Shown in pieces: positions 18,180 through 26,300 of a DNA stretch of 64,000 nucleotides. The translations under genes were made by a program, and so were the position numbers. The stretch covers positions 1 through 64,000 of IMG/VR virus record IMGVR_UViG_3300008267_000019, one strand, 5' to 3'. The stretch comes from a virus. The notes under the pieces were generated by a model. The model did no database searches and was not told the origin of the DNA. It saw nothing but the letters and a program-made list of their open reading frames with translations. Position 1 is the stretch's first letter. Each line of letters opens with the position of its first letter.

Positions 18180-18476
18180 ATGGCAAAGAAAAACGTAAAA
18201 AACGTTGATGTAACTGTAGAAGCAGGAAAAGCAAAAGTTACAGTAGTAAAGAAAGAAAAGCAAGTTAAAGTTGCAGTAGATACTCCTAATGTAGATGTAA
18301 CATTTAACAAAGAAGATGAAAACAACAAAGAGTTTGTATTAGATACTAAAAAACTTGATGTTACCGTAAAGAAAGAAGAAGGTGTTACTACAGTAGAAGT
18401 AAAGTCAGAAAATGGATTACTTAGACAAGTAGGTAAAATTCTTTCTAAAGTTATTTTAAGAAGAGCTAATAAATAA
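18180..18476 (+). CDS. Small basic beta-repeat protein of unknown function
   Basis: A 98-residue Lys/Val-rich protein. The strands repeat the pattern V-x-V-T-V-x-(K/E) (VDVTVEAGKAKVTVVKKE, VDVTFNKED, LDVTVKKEEGVTTVEVK), suggesting a regular beta-sheet or solenoid, followed by a short amphipathic helix (LLRQVGKILSKVILRR). No signal peptide is visible. It lies between membrane proteins of the lysis cassette, so an accessory lysis or membrane-surface role is possible. The leader AAATAAAAACAAC is a strong Bacteroidota-type initiation context and suggests good expression. Confidence 0.55.
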   Translation: MAKKNVKNVDVTVEAGKAKVTVVKKEKQVKVAVDTPNVDVTFNKEDENNKEFVLDTKKLDVTVKKEEGVTTVEVKSENGLLRQVGKILSKVILRRANK

Positions 18477-18480
18477 CAAA

Positions 18481-19599
18481 TTGAAAAATCTCCCAAAAGA
18501 AGAGTTATTAAGTAGGCTAGAAGCAATTAACAGAAGTAATGCTATTATCTACTTTGACCTTGCTGGTATTATACTAGGGGTCAATGACATTTTTTTGGAG
18601 GCAATGGGTTATGGTAAAGGCAACCATGATGATATCATTGGTAAACACCATAGCATTTTTGTTTGTGAAGATTATTCAAAATCATTTGAATATGAGAAAT
18701 TTTGGGATATTCTAAGAAGTGGTAAGTATTACACTGGAGAATTTGAAAGAAGAAAAAAGGATGGAAGTCTTATTAATCTTCAAGCAACTTACAATCCTAT
18801 ATTTAATGAGGATGGTAAGATTACCAAAGTTATGAAGATTGCTACTGACATTAGTTTAATTGTCAATAGTAAGAAACAGATAGATGCCATCAACCGAAGT
18901 ACTGCTCTTATTAGTTTTAACACAGATGGTTTTATAACAGATGCTAATTCTATATTTTTAGAAACAATGGGATATAAAGCCAATGAAAAGGCTAAAGTCA
19001 TTGGGAAACATCACAGCATTTTTGTTAGCTACGAGTATTCTAAATCTGATGAATATGCTAAGTTTTGGGAAAGTCTGAGAAAGGGTAAGTTCTTTGATGG
19101 AATATTTGAAAGAAGAAAAGTAGATGGATCTACTGTTTATTTACAAGCATCTTATAATCCTGTAGTAGACAGCAAAGGAAATATAACAGATGTAGTTAAA
19201 ATTGCAACTGATGTAACTGAAGCTGTAAACAATGAAAAAAAGATAGAGGATCTTTCAAAAAATCTACAAATAGAACTAGACAACTCTCAAAAACTTAAGA
19301 ATGCAATAGAGATAGAAAAGGATGCAGCTTTGAATGACTTAGATGTAATGATGAAAAAAAGCCAAAGTGAGCTAATTAAAATCATTGTTAAAGTTGCATT
19401 GGCTGTTATAGTTGGAGTTGGACTTGTAACAACACTATTATATTGGGTTGCCATTGTAACAAGTCAAGATACTCAGATCATTGGATCAACTTGGAGTAAT
19501 ATGTTTAGTGTATTATTAACTAATGCCTTTTCAATAGTAGGTACAATCATGGGTATCAAGTATGCTACTCAGGAAACTGGAGGTAAACAAAAAAAATAA
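18481..19599 (+). CDS. Tandem PAS-domain membrane protein
   Basis: A 372-residue sensor-like protein, starting at TTG 18481 (4 bp after the previous stop; the next in-frame ATG is well inside the first domain). Two PAS/PAC domains, about 15-126 and 136-246, are near copies of each other: each has GKHHSIFV, an S-x-(E/D)-Y-x-x-FW-x-x-LR segment, FERRK-x-DGS and L-Q-A-(T/S)-YNP, ending ATD(I/V). A coiled coil follows (about 250-297), then hydrophobic helices at about 299-327 and 338-362 and a charged tail. PAS domains bind heme, flavin or small ligands. No kinase, cyclase or chemotaxis output is present, so the membrane part seems to be the output. Codon use differs from neighbours (GGT and ATT more frequent). 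Its closest relatives are probably bacterial sensors. Confidence 0.82.
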   Translation: MKNLPKEELLSRLEAINRSNAIIYFDLAGIILGVNDIFLEAMGYGKGNHDDIIGKHHSIFVCEDYSKSFEYEKFWDILRSGKYYTGEFERRKKDGSLINLQATYNPIFNEDGKITKVMKIATDISLIVNSKKQIDAINRSTALISFNTDGFITDANSIFLETMGYKANEKAKVIGKHHSIFVSYEYSKSDEYAKFWESLRKGKFFDGIFERRKVDGSTVYLQASYNPVVDSKGNITDVVKIATDVTEAVNNEKKIEDLSKNLQIELDNSQKLKNAIEIEKDAALNDLDVMMKKSQSELIKIIVKVALAVIVGVGLVTTLLYWVAIVTSQDTQIIGSTWSNMFSVLLTNAFSIVGTIMGIKYATQETGGKQKK

Positions 19600-19605
19600 A
19601 ACAAT

Positions 19606-19890
19606 ATGAGAAAATTTTTTAGAGAGCTAGTCTCAGAAAACAACTATATAAATGAACAAACATTTGTGGGTGTAGTAGCTTTTTTTGCTATGGTATTTAT
19701 TTTAATAGTTGATGTAGTTACAGGCATTTGGGGTAAAGAATTAATCATCAAAGAATTTATTTTTGATGGATTTATGATTATCACTCTAGGTGCATTTGGA
19801 ATTACTACAGCTGGTAAAATACTTTCTCAGAAGAAAAAAGAAGAAGTAAAAGAAGAAGAAGAAGTAAATAATCAAGAAGAAATAGGATAA
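19606..19890 (+). CDS. Small holin-like membrane protein
   Basis: A 94-residue protein with an N-terminal charged segment, two hydrophobic helices (about 22-42, VGVVAFFAMVFILIVDVVTG, and about 52-72) and a highly acidic/basic repeated tail (KKKEEVKEEEEV). This two-helix, charged-tail plan is typical of class II holins and related phage membrane proteins. It is encoded between the PAS protein (6 bp) and the endolysin (2 bp), which supports a lysis role. The cassette would then hold a large Phage_holin_4-type protein and this smaller one, perhaps as holin and antiholin. Confidence 0.65.
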   Translation: MRKFFRELVSENNYINEQTFVGVVAFFAMVFILIVDVVTGIWGKELIIKEFIFDGFMIITLGAFGITTAGKILSQKKKEEVKEEEEVNNQEEIG

Positions 19891-19892
19891 TT

Positions 19893-20702
19893 ATGGTACT
19901 AAAAAAAGGAGACAATAATGATACTGTTAAGAAGATTCAAGCAGTATTAGGTGTAGAACAAGTAGGTAACTTTGGACCAAAAACAGAAGCTGCTGTTATT
20001 GAGTTTCAAAAAAAACATGGTCTTACTCCAGATGGAGTTGTAGGACCTTCTACATTAGCTAAAATGGGTATTACATTAGATTCTGCACCAGCAGCTGCTA
20101 AACCAGCGGTTGCTTCTAAATATACAGCAGCTCAAGTAAAAACTGCAGTAGCATCTAAAAGCTACAAATGGTTTGAAGGTAAAGATTTAATGTTAAATAT
20201 TGTAGGAATACGTAATTCTTTTACAGGTCAAAAAGTAACTAATTTATTTGACGATCATTTAACTTTAACTTATACAGTTAACGGTGTAGAACATTTTCAT
20301 TGCTGGCCAGCTACTACAGATCCTGGAACTAAAGGTGTAATGCAGTATGGAAACAAAGCTGGTGTAGCTAGACTAGTAGAAGGACAGTACATCAACTCAC
20401 ACATCATGCGTTTACATGCAGGTAAGTATGAAGCACTAGGACAAAACAAACCAGTTAAAGTATTCCGTGATCCAAACAAAGATATGGTATATGATGAAAA
20501 GTCAATACAAGAAGGATTATTTGGAATCAATATTCACAAAGCTGGAGCAGATTCAACATTTGTAGAAAACTGGTCAGAAGGATGTCAGGTATTTAAGAAG
20601 TCTGCAGACTTTGAAGAGTTTATGGCAATATGTAGAAAAGCAAAAGCTATACACGAAAACAACTTTACATATACTTTAATCGAGTCAAACGACATTGTAT
20701 GA
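19893..20702 (+). CDS. Endolysin: peptidoglycan-binding domain plus L,D-transpeptidase-like domain
   Basis: A 269-residue cell-wall enzyme. Residues 5-58 are a PG_binding_1 domain (KKIQAVLGVEQVGNFGPKT, FQKKHGLTPDGVVGPST). An Ala/Pro linker follows at about 63-78. The C-terminal domain (about 90-265) ends with GINIHKAG (His 215) and WSEGCQVF (Ser 228 to Cys 231). The His followed by S-x-G-C is the catalytic signature of YkuD-like L,D-transpeptidases, and Bacteroidota phages use similar domains as lysins. There is no signal peptide, so export depends on the holin. A true hydrolase of another fold sharing the S-x-G-C element remains possible. Confidence 0.78.
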   Translation: MVLKKGDNNDTVKKIQAVLGVEQVGNFGPKTEAAVIEFQKKHGLTPDGVVGPSTLAKMGITLDSAPAAAKPAVASKYTAAQVKTAVASKSYKWFEGKDLMLNIVGIRNSFTGQKVTNLFDDHLTLTYTVNGVEHFHCWPATTDPGTKGVMQYGNKAGVARLVEGQYINSHIMRLHAGKYEALGQNKPVKVFRDPNKDMVYDEKSIQEGLFGINIHKAGADSTFVENWSEGCQVFKKSADFEEFMAICRKAKAIHENNFTYTLIESNDIV

Positions 20703-20857
20703 AATTTAGAAATAACTGGAAATCTAAAAATAGACAATGGGATAAACTAATGATAAGAATTAGAATTAGTTCTCTAGATATATTTACTGCAGAGTTAGAT
20801 ATATCTAGAGAGTTCTATCTTATTACTATTTTAAATTTAACTTTTAAAAATAGATAA
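20699..20857 (+). CDS. Small protein after the endolysin (52 residues)
   Basis: A short gene whose ATG overlaps the endolysin stop (ATGA junction) and whose stop is 2 bp before the next ATG. The N-terminal 20 residues are basic (MKFRNNWKSKNRQW) and the rest alternates hydrophobic and polar residues like a pair of beta strands (MIRIRISSLDIF, EFYLITILNLTF). The perfect fit between two genes supports it. The function is unknown. Confidence 0.6.
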   Translation: MKFRNNWKSKNRQWDKLMIRIRISSLDIFTAELDISREFYLITILNLTFKNR

Positions 20858-20859
20858 TC

Positions 20860-21000
20860 ATGGCTAAAATTAAAGAACAAGGATTGTCATTAAAAAGAGA
20901 TACTAAAGTATCTAGACCAGGCATCCATGCTAAGACTAAAACTTCTGTAAGTAAAAGCTCTAAAAATTATAGAAAAGCTTACAAAGGACAAGGAAGATAA
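20860..21000 (+). CDS. Small basic protein (46 residues), LKRDTKVSRPGIHAK type
   Basis: A 46-residue, strongly basic and probably disordered protein: Lys/Arg/Ser/Thr-rich with LKRDTKVSRPGIHAKTK in the middle and YRKAYKGQGR at the end. I recall very similar short proteins in many Bacteroidota phages, in the same neighbourhood before ring and tail genes. It could bind DNA or RNA or act as a packaged peptide. The initiating ATG follows AGATAATC, and the gene ends 28 bp before the next ATG, where a promoter-like box lies. Confidence 0.68.
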   Translation: MAKIKEQGLSLKRDTKVSRPGIHAKTKTSVSKSSKNYRKAYKGQGR

Positions 21001-21015
21001 TTAATAAAATAATCT

Positions 21016-21023
21016 TATATTTG
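21016..21023 (+). promoter_or_regulatory. Possible -7 box (TAnnTTTG) for the neck/tail operon
   Basis: TATATTTG ends 5 bases before the ATG at 21029. With normal spacing the transcript would start at or very near the ATG and be almost leaderless. No -33 TTTG is visible. Confidence 0.33.
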
Positions 21024-21028
21024 CTATT

Positions 21029-21739
21029 ATGCTATCACTAGACGACTTACATGCTCAATTAGATGAAACACTGGCAATTAACTCAGTAGAATCATCTTAC
21101 TCATATGAGTTCTATACAGATCTTATAAATGAGCAAAGATCTCTTTGGCTACGTAATGAGTATAATAAAAACCGCAGCATAGATCCTTATATCATACAAA
21201 ATCTAAATTGCGTAGAATTAGAACATGTAAATCCTATAGATTGCTGTATAGAAGTTCCAGGATTATGTCAAGTATTAAGAACAAAAAAGAAAATTCCTAA
21301 TACTATAGAGTTTAACTTTACAAAAGGAATAGTAGCTGTAGGCCCTGCAGAAATAACAAAACCAAGATATATTTTAATAGATTACTCTAGAGTTCCTTAC
21401 GCAGGTAACGGACGTACTACTAAAAATTCTATATATGCATTTTTATATGGAGGATATTTGTATATCATTAGTAAAAATCCTAATGTAAATCTTTTACAAT
21501 ATATTACAATTAGAGGTTTATTTGAAGACCCTACTAGTTTAGGAGAATTTATTAATTGTGAAACAGGAAATAGTTGTTGGAAACCTTCTGACCCTTATCC
21601 AATAAATCAATGGATGTGGGCATATATTAAACCAATAGTAATTCAATATTTAATGCAGAAAGGAATGTTCCAATACGATGATGCAAATGATGCACAAGAT
21701 AGCAGAATTAATCCTCCAAGTCAAGCAGGTACAGAATGA
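21029..21739 (+). CDS. Ring / tail connector protein
   Basis: A 236-residue protein at the start of the crAss-type neck block (ring, IHF-like, small protein, ring, muzzle). It begins with a helix (SLDDLHAQLDETLA), a second helix with SYEFYTDLINEQRSLWLRNE, a beta-rich centre with CIEVPGLCQVLRTKKKIP, and a C-terminal WMWAYIKPIVIQYLMQ helix before a polar tail. This helix-beta-helix layout and the synteny match crAss-like ring/tail proteins. It overlaps the next gene by 4 bp (ATGA). The function is inferred from order and architecture. Confidence 0.65.
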   Translation: MLSLDDLHAQLDETLAINSVESSYSYEFYTDLINEQRSLWLRNEYNKNRSIDPYIIQNLNCVELEHVNPIDCCIEVPGLCQVLRTKKKIPNTIEFNFTKGIVAVGPAEITKPRYILIDYSRVPYAGNGRTTKNSIYAFLYGGYLYIISKNPNVNLLQYITIRGLFEDPTSLGEFINCETGNSCWKPSDPYPINQWMWAYIKPIVIQYLMQKGMFQYDDANDAQDSRINPPSQAGTE

Positions 21740-22278
21740 TAGAAAACTCTACATATCTTAAAAGGGGCGAAGGCAAATTAAAAGGAGCTATTAAAAAAAA
21801 TAGCTTTTATAATTATTATATAAAAAATGCTAAAGAAACTATAGTATCTAGAAGCGTATATAATAATTTTTTAAAAGAATTACTTCAAGCTTTTAGTACA
21901 AGTATTGTAGAAATAGGGTTAGAGTTAAAGATTAATAAAATAGGAAAAATTAGAATTAAAAGTAATAATTTAAATATATTAAATAAAGAAGGTAAAGTTA
22001 CTAAAGCTTTAAAAGTAAACTGGAAAGCTACTTGGGATTACTGGCAAAATAAATATCCAGGATTAACAAGACAAGAAATTACAGAATTGCCTGACAAAAG
22101 AGTTTTGTATCACGATAATGAGCATACTAATTACGAATTCTATTCTCATTATTGGGATAATTTAAGTATACCTTTAAAATTTAAAAGCTTTTATAGTTTT
22201 AAACCGTCTAGACAATATTCTAGATTAATTGCCAAAATAGTTAAAGACCCAAATAGAAAAACATTTTATTATGGATAA
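21736..22278 (+). CDS. IHF-like protein of the crAss neck block (tentative)
   Basis: A 180-residue basic protein. In crAss-like genomes this slot holds proteins compared with integration host factor subunits. The segment from about 36 to 75 (VYNNFLKELLQAFSTSIVE followed by GLELKINKIGKIRIK) resembles the HU/IHF helix-turn then strand arm, in which L-x-x-G-K/N-x-x-I leads into the DNA-binding arm. The C-terminal half has YHDNEHTNYEFYSHYWDN and SFKPSRQYSRLIAKIV, which I recognise as conserved among Bacteroidota phages but cannot assign. It may bend or bind DNA in the virion neck. Overlaps of 4 and 8 bp with its neighbours show tight coupling. Confidence 0.5.
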   Translation: MIENSTYLKRGEGKLKGAIKKNSFYNYYIKNAKETIVSRSVYNNFLKELLQAFSTSIVEIGLELKINKIGKIRIKSNNLNILNKEGKVTKALKVNWKATWDYWQNKYPGLTRQEITELPDKRVLYHDNEHTNYEFYSHYWDNLSIPLKFKSFYSFKPSRQYSRLIAKIVKDPNRKTFYYG

Positions 22279-22564
22279 GTTAATGATGGCCGAAATGGCC
22301 GAAATGAAAAACCCAATCATGAACAACAAAGAGGTTGAATCAGAATGTAAAACTGTTAGAAAAGAATTTGCTGACGGAAGTTCTGAAGAAGTTCGTGTAG
22401 AAAAAGTTGATGGGGGATATATCAAAACTGTATGTAAAAAATACAAAGATAAAGAAGGCTGTTGGCAATGGGATGAAGAAAAATCTGTTCACACAGAAGA
22501 TCCTTTAGAAGATAAAACAAGTATAGTAGATAGACTGGCAGCAGTCATGAAAGGCTTAGAATAA
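22271..22564 (+). CDS. Small neck-block protein of unknown function
   Basis: A 97-residue acidic protein. The first 20 residues are Met-rich (MDKLMMAEMAEMKNP). The middle is a beta-like segment with two Cys (ESECKTVRKEF, YIKTVCKKYKDKEGCW), and the end is a helix (IVDRLAAVMKGLE). In-frame ATGs at several nearby positions make the exact start uncertain. It overlaps both neighbours slightly, so it belongs to the neck operon, in the slot where crAss-like phages encode a second small IHF-region protein. Confidence 0.55.
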   Translation: MDKLMMAEMAEMKNPIMNNKEVESECKTVRKEFADGSSEEVRVEKVDGGYIKTVCKKYKDKEGCWQWDEEKSVHTEDPLEDKTSIVDRLAAVMKGLE

Positions 22565-23397
22565 TGCACGCAGGAAAAACAGTTTCATATAAAGCAATCC
22601 TTGATAAAACTATCAGGGATTTTGGCTTTAATTATGATATAATCGAAGAAGAAGGTATTGAATGGTTAGCAGAGTTCATGGCTCACACCAATGTAGGCGT
22701 GACTATGGAGGAAAAAATTGCATATATGGAAATATGTGATGCTCGCGGAGATCTTCCTTTTGATTTATATAAAATTGGCCAAGCAGCACATATTGAAGGA
22801 GTAGAAACTATTGAAGAAGCTATGTGTGGTAAAGGACGTATGTTTCCAATGAGATGGAAAACAGATTACTTCCACAAACGCTACCATAGAGACGATAGAG
22901 ATTATACAACAGAATCTAGAGAAACTTATACTGTAGGTCAAGGATATATTTTCCCAAGTTTTAATAGAGGCATTGTAGCAATGAGTTACACTGCTATACC
23001 AACAGACGATTGCGGATACCCTACTATTCCTGCAGAGCAAGAATGGTTAGAAGCAGGGGCTCATTATATTGCATATAAAATTGCTAGAAAACTGTGGTTA
23101 AGAAATGAATTAGCTTCAGATAAGTTTCAAATTATAGAACGAGATAGAGATTGGTATTTTGCACAAGCAGTAAATCATGCTAAACAATGGAATGGTGTTG
23201 ATGAAGCAGAAACAGTTAAAAACTCTGTACTTAGAACTATTCCTGATGTACAAGCGCATGCAAGCTTCTTTGCTAATATGCAATTACCTGAACAACGTAA
23301 ATTTAGACCTAAAGCAGGTGTAGGTTTAGTATCAACAATTAATGTATTAACTCACGGACAAAATCCAGCAACTGTAGTACCATCTAACACTCCATAA
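22564..23397 (+). CDS. Ring / tail tubular protein of the neck
   Basis: A 277-residue protein directly upstream of the muzzle gene, a position held in crAss-like phages by a ring protein (tail tubular A/gp4-like adaptor in older annotations). It has a helical N-terminal half (YKAILDKTIRDFGFNYDII, MEEKIAYMEICDARGDLPFD), a beta-hairpin with GYIFPSFNRGIVAMSYTAIP, and a C-terminal helix with EWLEAGAHYIAYKIARKLWLRNE typical of adaptors. The last about 45 residues are extended and Pro-rich. The stop overlaps the muzzle start (TAATG). Structural role inferred. Confidence 0.7.
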   Translation: MHAGKTVSYKAILDKTIRDFGFNYDIIEEEGIEWLAEFMAHTNVGVTMEEKIAYMEICDARGDLPFDLYKIGQAAHIEGVETIEEAMCGKGRMFPMRWKTDYFHKRYHRDDRDYTTESRETYTVGQGYIFPSFNRGIVAMSYTAIPTDDCGYPTIPAEQEWLEAGAHYIAYKIARKLWLRNELASDKFQIIERDRDWYFAQAVNHAKQWNGVDEAETVKNSVLRTIPDVQAHASFFANMQLPEQRKFRPKAGVGLVSTINVLTHGQNPATVVPSNTP

Positions 23398-26300
23398 TGG
23401 AATCTCAAATAAATACATATCAGGGAATGAATAAAGATACTGCTTACGATACTATCGAAGCATCTCTTTATATTGACGCAAAAGATATTAGAATAACAAC
23501 CACCAACGGAGAATCTATTGGTGGTTTTACTAATATTAAAGGAACAGAGTTTTCTTTTGCAATACCTTTAAGAGGCACATTTCCTAGTAACCCTGTACAA
23601 GTTTGGGTAGCAGACAATCCTGCAGTTATAGGATATACTACTATTAGAAATAAAATAATTTTATTTGTTGCTGATGATAGCAATGAAAAAGGTTGGATAT
23701 ATGAAGTACAATATGATCCTGCAACTAGGCAAGTACTATCAGGATTTCCATTATTAAAATATTATAATTCTCTTTTATATTTTAAAAAAGAATGGCCTAT
23801 AGAAGCACTTGGTCGCTATGAATCGGATACTATACAAAGAGTTTATTGGACAGATTATAATAATTATTTTAGAGCAATAAATTTAGAAGAAGCAGATTTA
23901 GCTAATCTTCCTGTAGGACAAATAGATATTTTTCCAGATGTAACTTACACACAACCTTTATTAAAAACAATTTCAGGAGGAGGAGCTTTACTATCAGGGG
24001 AATATCAAATAAGTTACAGATTAATTACAGTAGATGGCAAACAAACTTTAATAGCTCCTCCAAGTAATTTAATACATATAACATCTCCTTCAGAAACATT
24101 AATACAATCAGCGCAATATACGGGAGATCTTGCTGCAGTCAATACAGGCAAAGCAATTAGTATAGAAGTTGACACAAGTAATTATGGAAATTTTGATAAA
24201 ATAGAATTTATTGCAGTATATCATTCTGCACAAAATTCTGTCCCTGTAGTTACTAGTATAGAACAGATGGGAATAGGTTCCGCTACTACAGTTACTTTTG
24301 TTTATACAGGAACTGAAGGAACGGCTATACCTGTAGAGTTATTTACTTTTACTACTAAAAATTACGCATTCAAAACTCCTAAAACTATTACTCAAAAAGA
24401 TAGTTCTTTAGTAATAGCTAATATAAAAGGCTCTAATATTTCTGTACAAGATTTACTTACAACAGGAAGTTTTGATGCAAAAACTAGAAGATATAGAAAC
24501 AATGGCGTAGACCCCATTGCTCCTCCATTTCCTCCAGGACCAGGTAATGATTTACTAAATGCATTTAACGAAGAGTATAATAAAGATGCACATTGGAGTA
24601 GAGATTGGAATATAAATTCTCAATATAGATATCAATCTGATGGAGCAAGACTAGGTGGCGAAGGACCTAATATTTCATATACGTTTCATTTAGAAACTTA
24701 CACAATGGATGGTAGTGCTACACCAGGTTTTGCCAATGTAGCTAATATACCAGATTTTGTATATACTCACGATTTAAATGACGGTTATGGAACCTACGCT
24801 AACACTACTTTTCCTAATCATGCTTCTCCATTTATATCAGGATTATTAAGAGGATACAAACGCGGTGAAACATATCGTTTTGGAATTGTGTTTTATACTA
24901 TTAAAGGGGAAACTACTTTTGTTGAATATATAGGTGATATTAAATTTCCAGATATTTCTGAGGAAGATTCTGTAAATAATTCTTCTACTACTAAATTTTG
25001 GCCTTTATCTCAAACAGGTACTCCTTCTACAGTAACCCTAGGTTATTCTATGGGTATACAATTTAGTATAGATTTAAGTTCTTGTCCAGAGTTGTTAAAC
25101 CAAATTACAGGTTATCAAATAGTAAGAGTAGAAAGAACAGAAGCTGATAAACGACGATTAACTCAAGGTATTTATAAAGGATTTTATTTTAATAGAGTAT
25201 TAGCTCCAAACCGTTCATTTAATTTTGATTTACAAATAGAAAATCAAGAAGAAGTTTTACACCTTTACCCTTACTACCCAGATACTTTAGAAGACAATGG
25301 ATGTTTTTCAACTTTAGGGGGAACAGGTTATATTCCGCAATATTTGCAATATATTATAAAAGGAGAATATTTAGGATTTTATAGCCCAGAAATTTCTTAT
25401 GATTATAATAATGTTAGAGATATAGCAAGAAACTTAGGAAGTAATCCTTGTTTACTTTTAACAGGAGCATATGGAGTTAAAGATAAAAATTCTCCTAGCC
25501 CAATTGATTTAAACTCTATAGATTTAGGAATAAAAGATTATGATTATAGAGTCACTTTAAGATCTACATTACCTGTAACATTTAATAGTATTAACAATAT
25601 TAAAAAATGGAAATTTATTAATCTATTTACAATGGAAGATACTAGTGACTACAAAACAAAAGTCACTGGAGATTTAGATGGATATTACATGCGTAATTAT
25701 TGGTGTTTAGATAATTGGTATTATAAAGGACTTCCTGGCCCAGGTATAGATCCTAATGATCCTTCTAATGGAGTAAACTACGCTAGTACTTCTTATGATC
25801 TTGCAGAATTTTATAAAGCAGGTACAAGTTTAGTAGGAAAAATAGATTTAATACAAAATGATCTTTTAACGGGAGCTCCTTTGCCTTTAAATTCTATAGC
25901 ATTAACTTCTTATTTTTGGACTCCATTTAATGGTAATGATCCTAACGGAAATCCTAAAATATTAATTAGAAATATAAGCACAGGAGCAAGTATAAACGCT
26001 ACTGATACTAATACTTATAACAATGCTTACCCTATACTAGATTTTTTAATTCCCAAAAAAGAAGTTTATGGAGGATCTTCTCAAGATGCTCTAGAAGCTA
26101 ATATATTTATTCCTGCGTCTCCATTTATAAGTTCAAGTAATTTAGTTGGATTAACAGATACATTTATTGTATTTGGTGGAGATATATTTATTAATATGTT
26201 TACTCTTCAACCTGGTATGACAGAATTTAATGAAGAGTTTTATCAAAATAATATTGCATTTAATAATCTTAGATATATACAAAATAATAGTGTTACCGAA

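Noticed and set aside
17978-18526. 182-residue minus-strand open frame across three lysis-region genes
   Set aside because: It is complementary to three well-packed plus-strand genes with proper leaders. The Thr/Ser/Phe-rich translation is typical of antisense Lys/Val coding sequence.
22284-22306. Tandem GGCCGAAAT repeat near the start of the 97-residue gene
   Set aside because: Only two copies, encoding MAEMAEM. It explains start-codon ambiguity but does not amount to a regulatory repeat.
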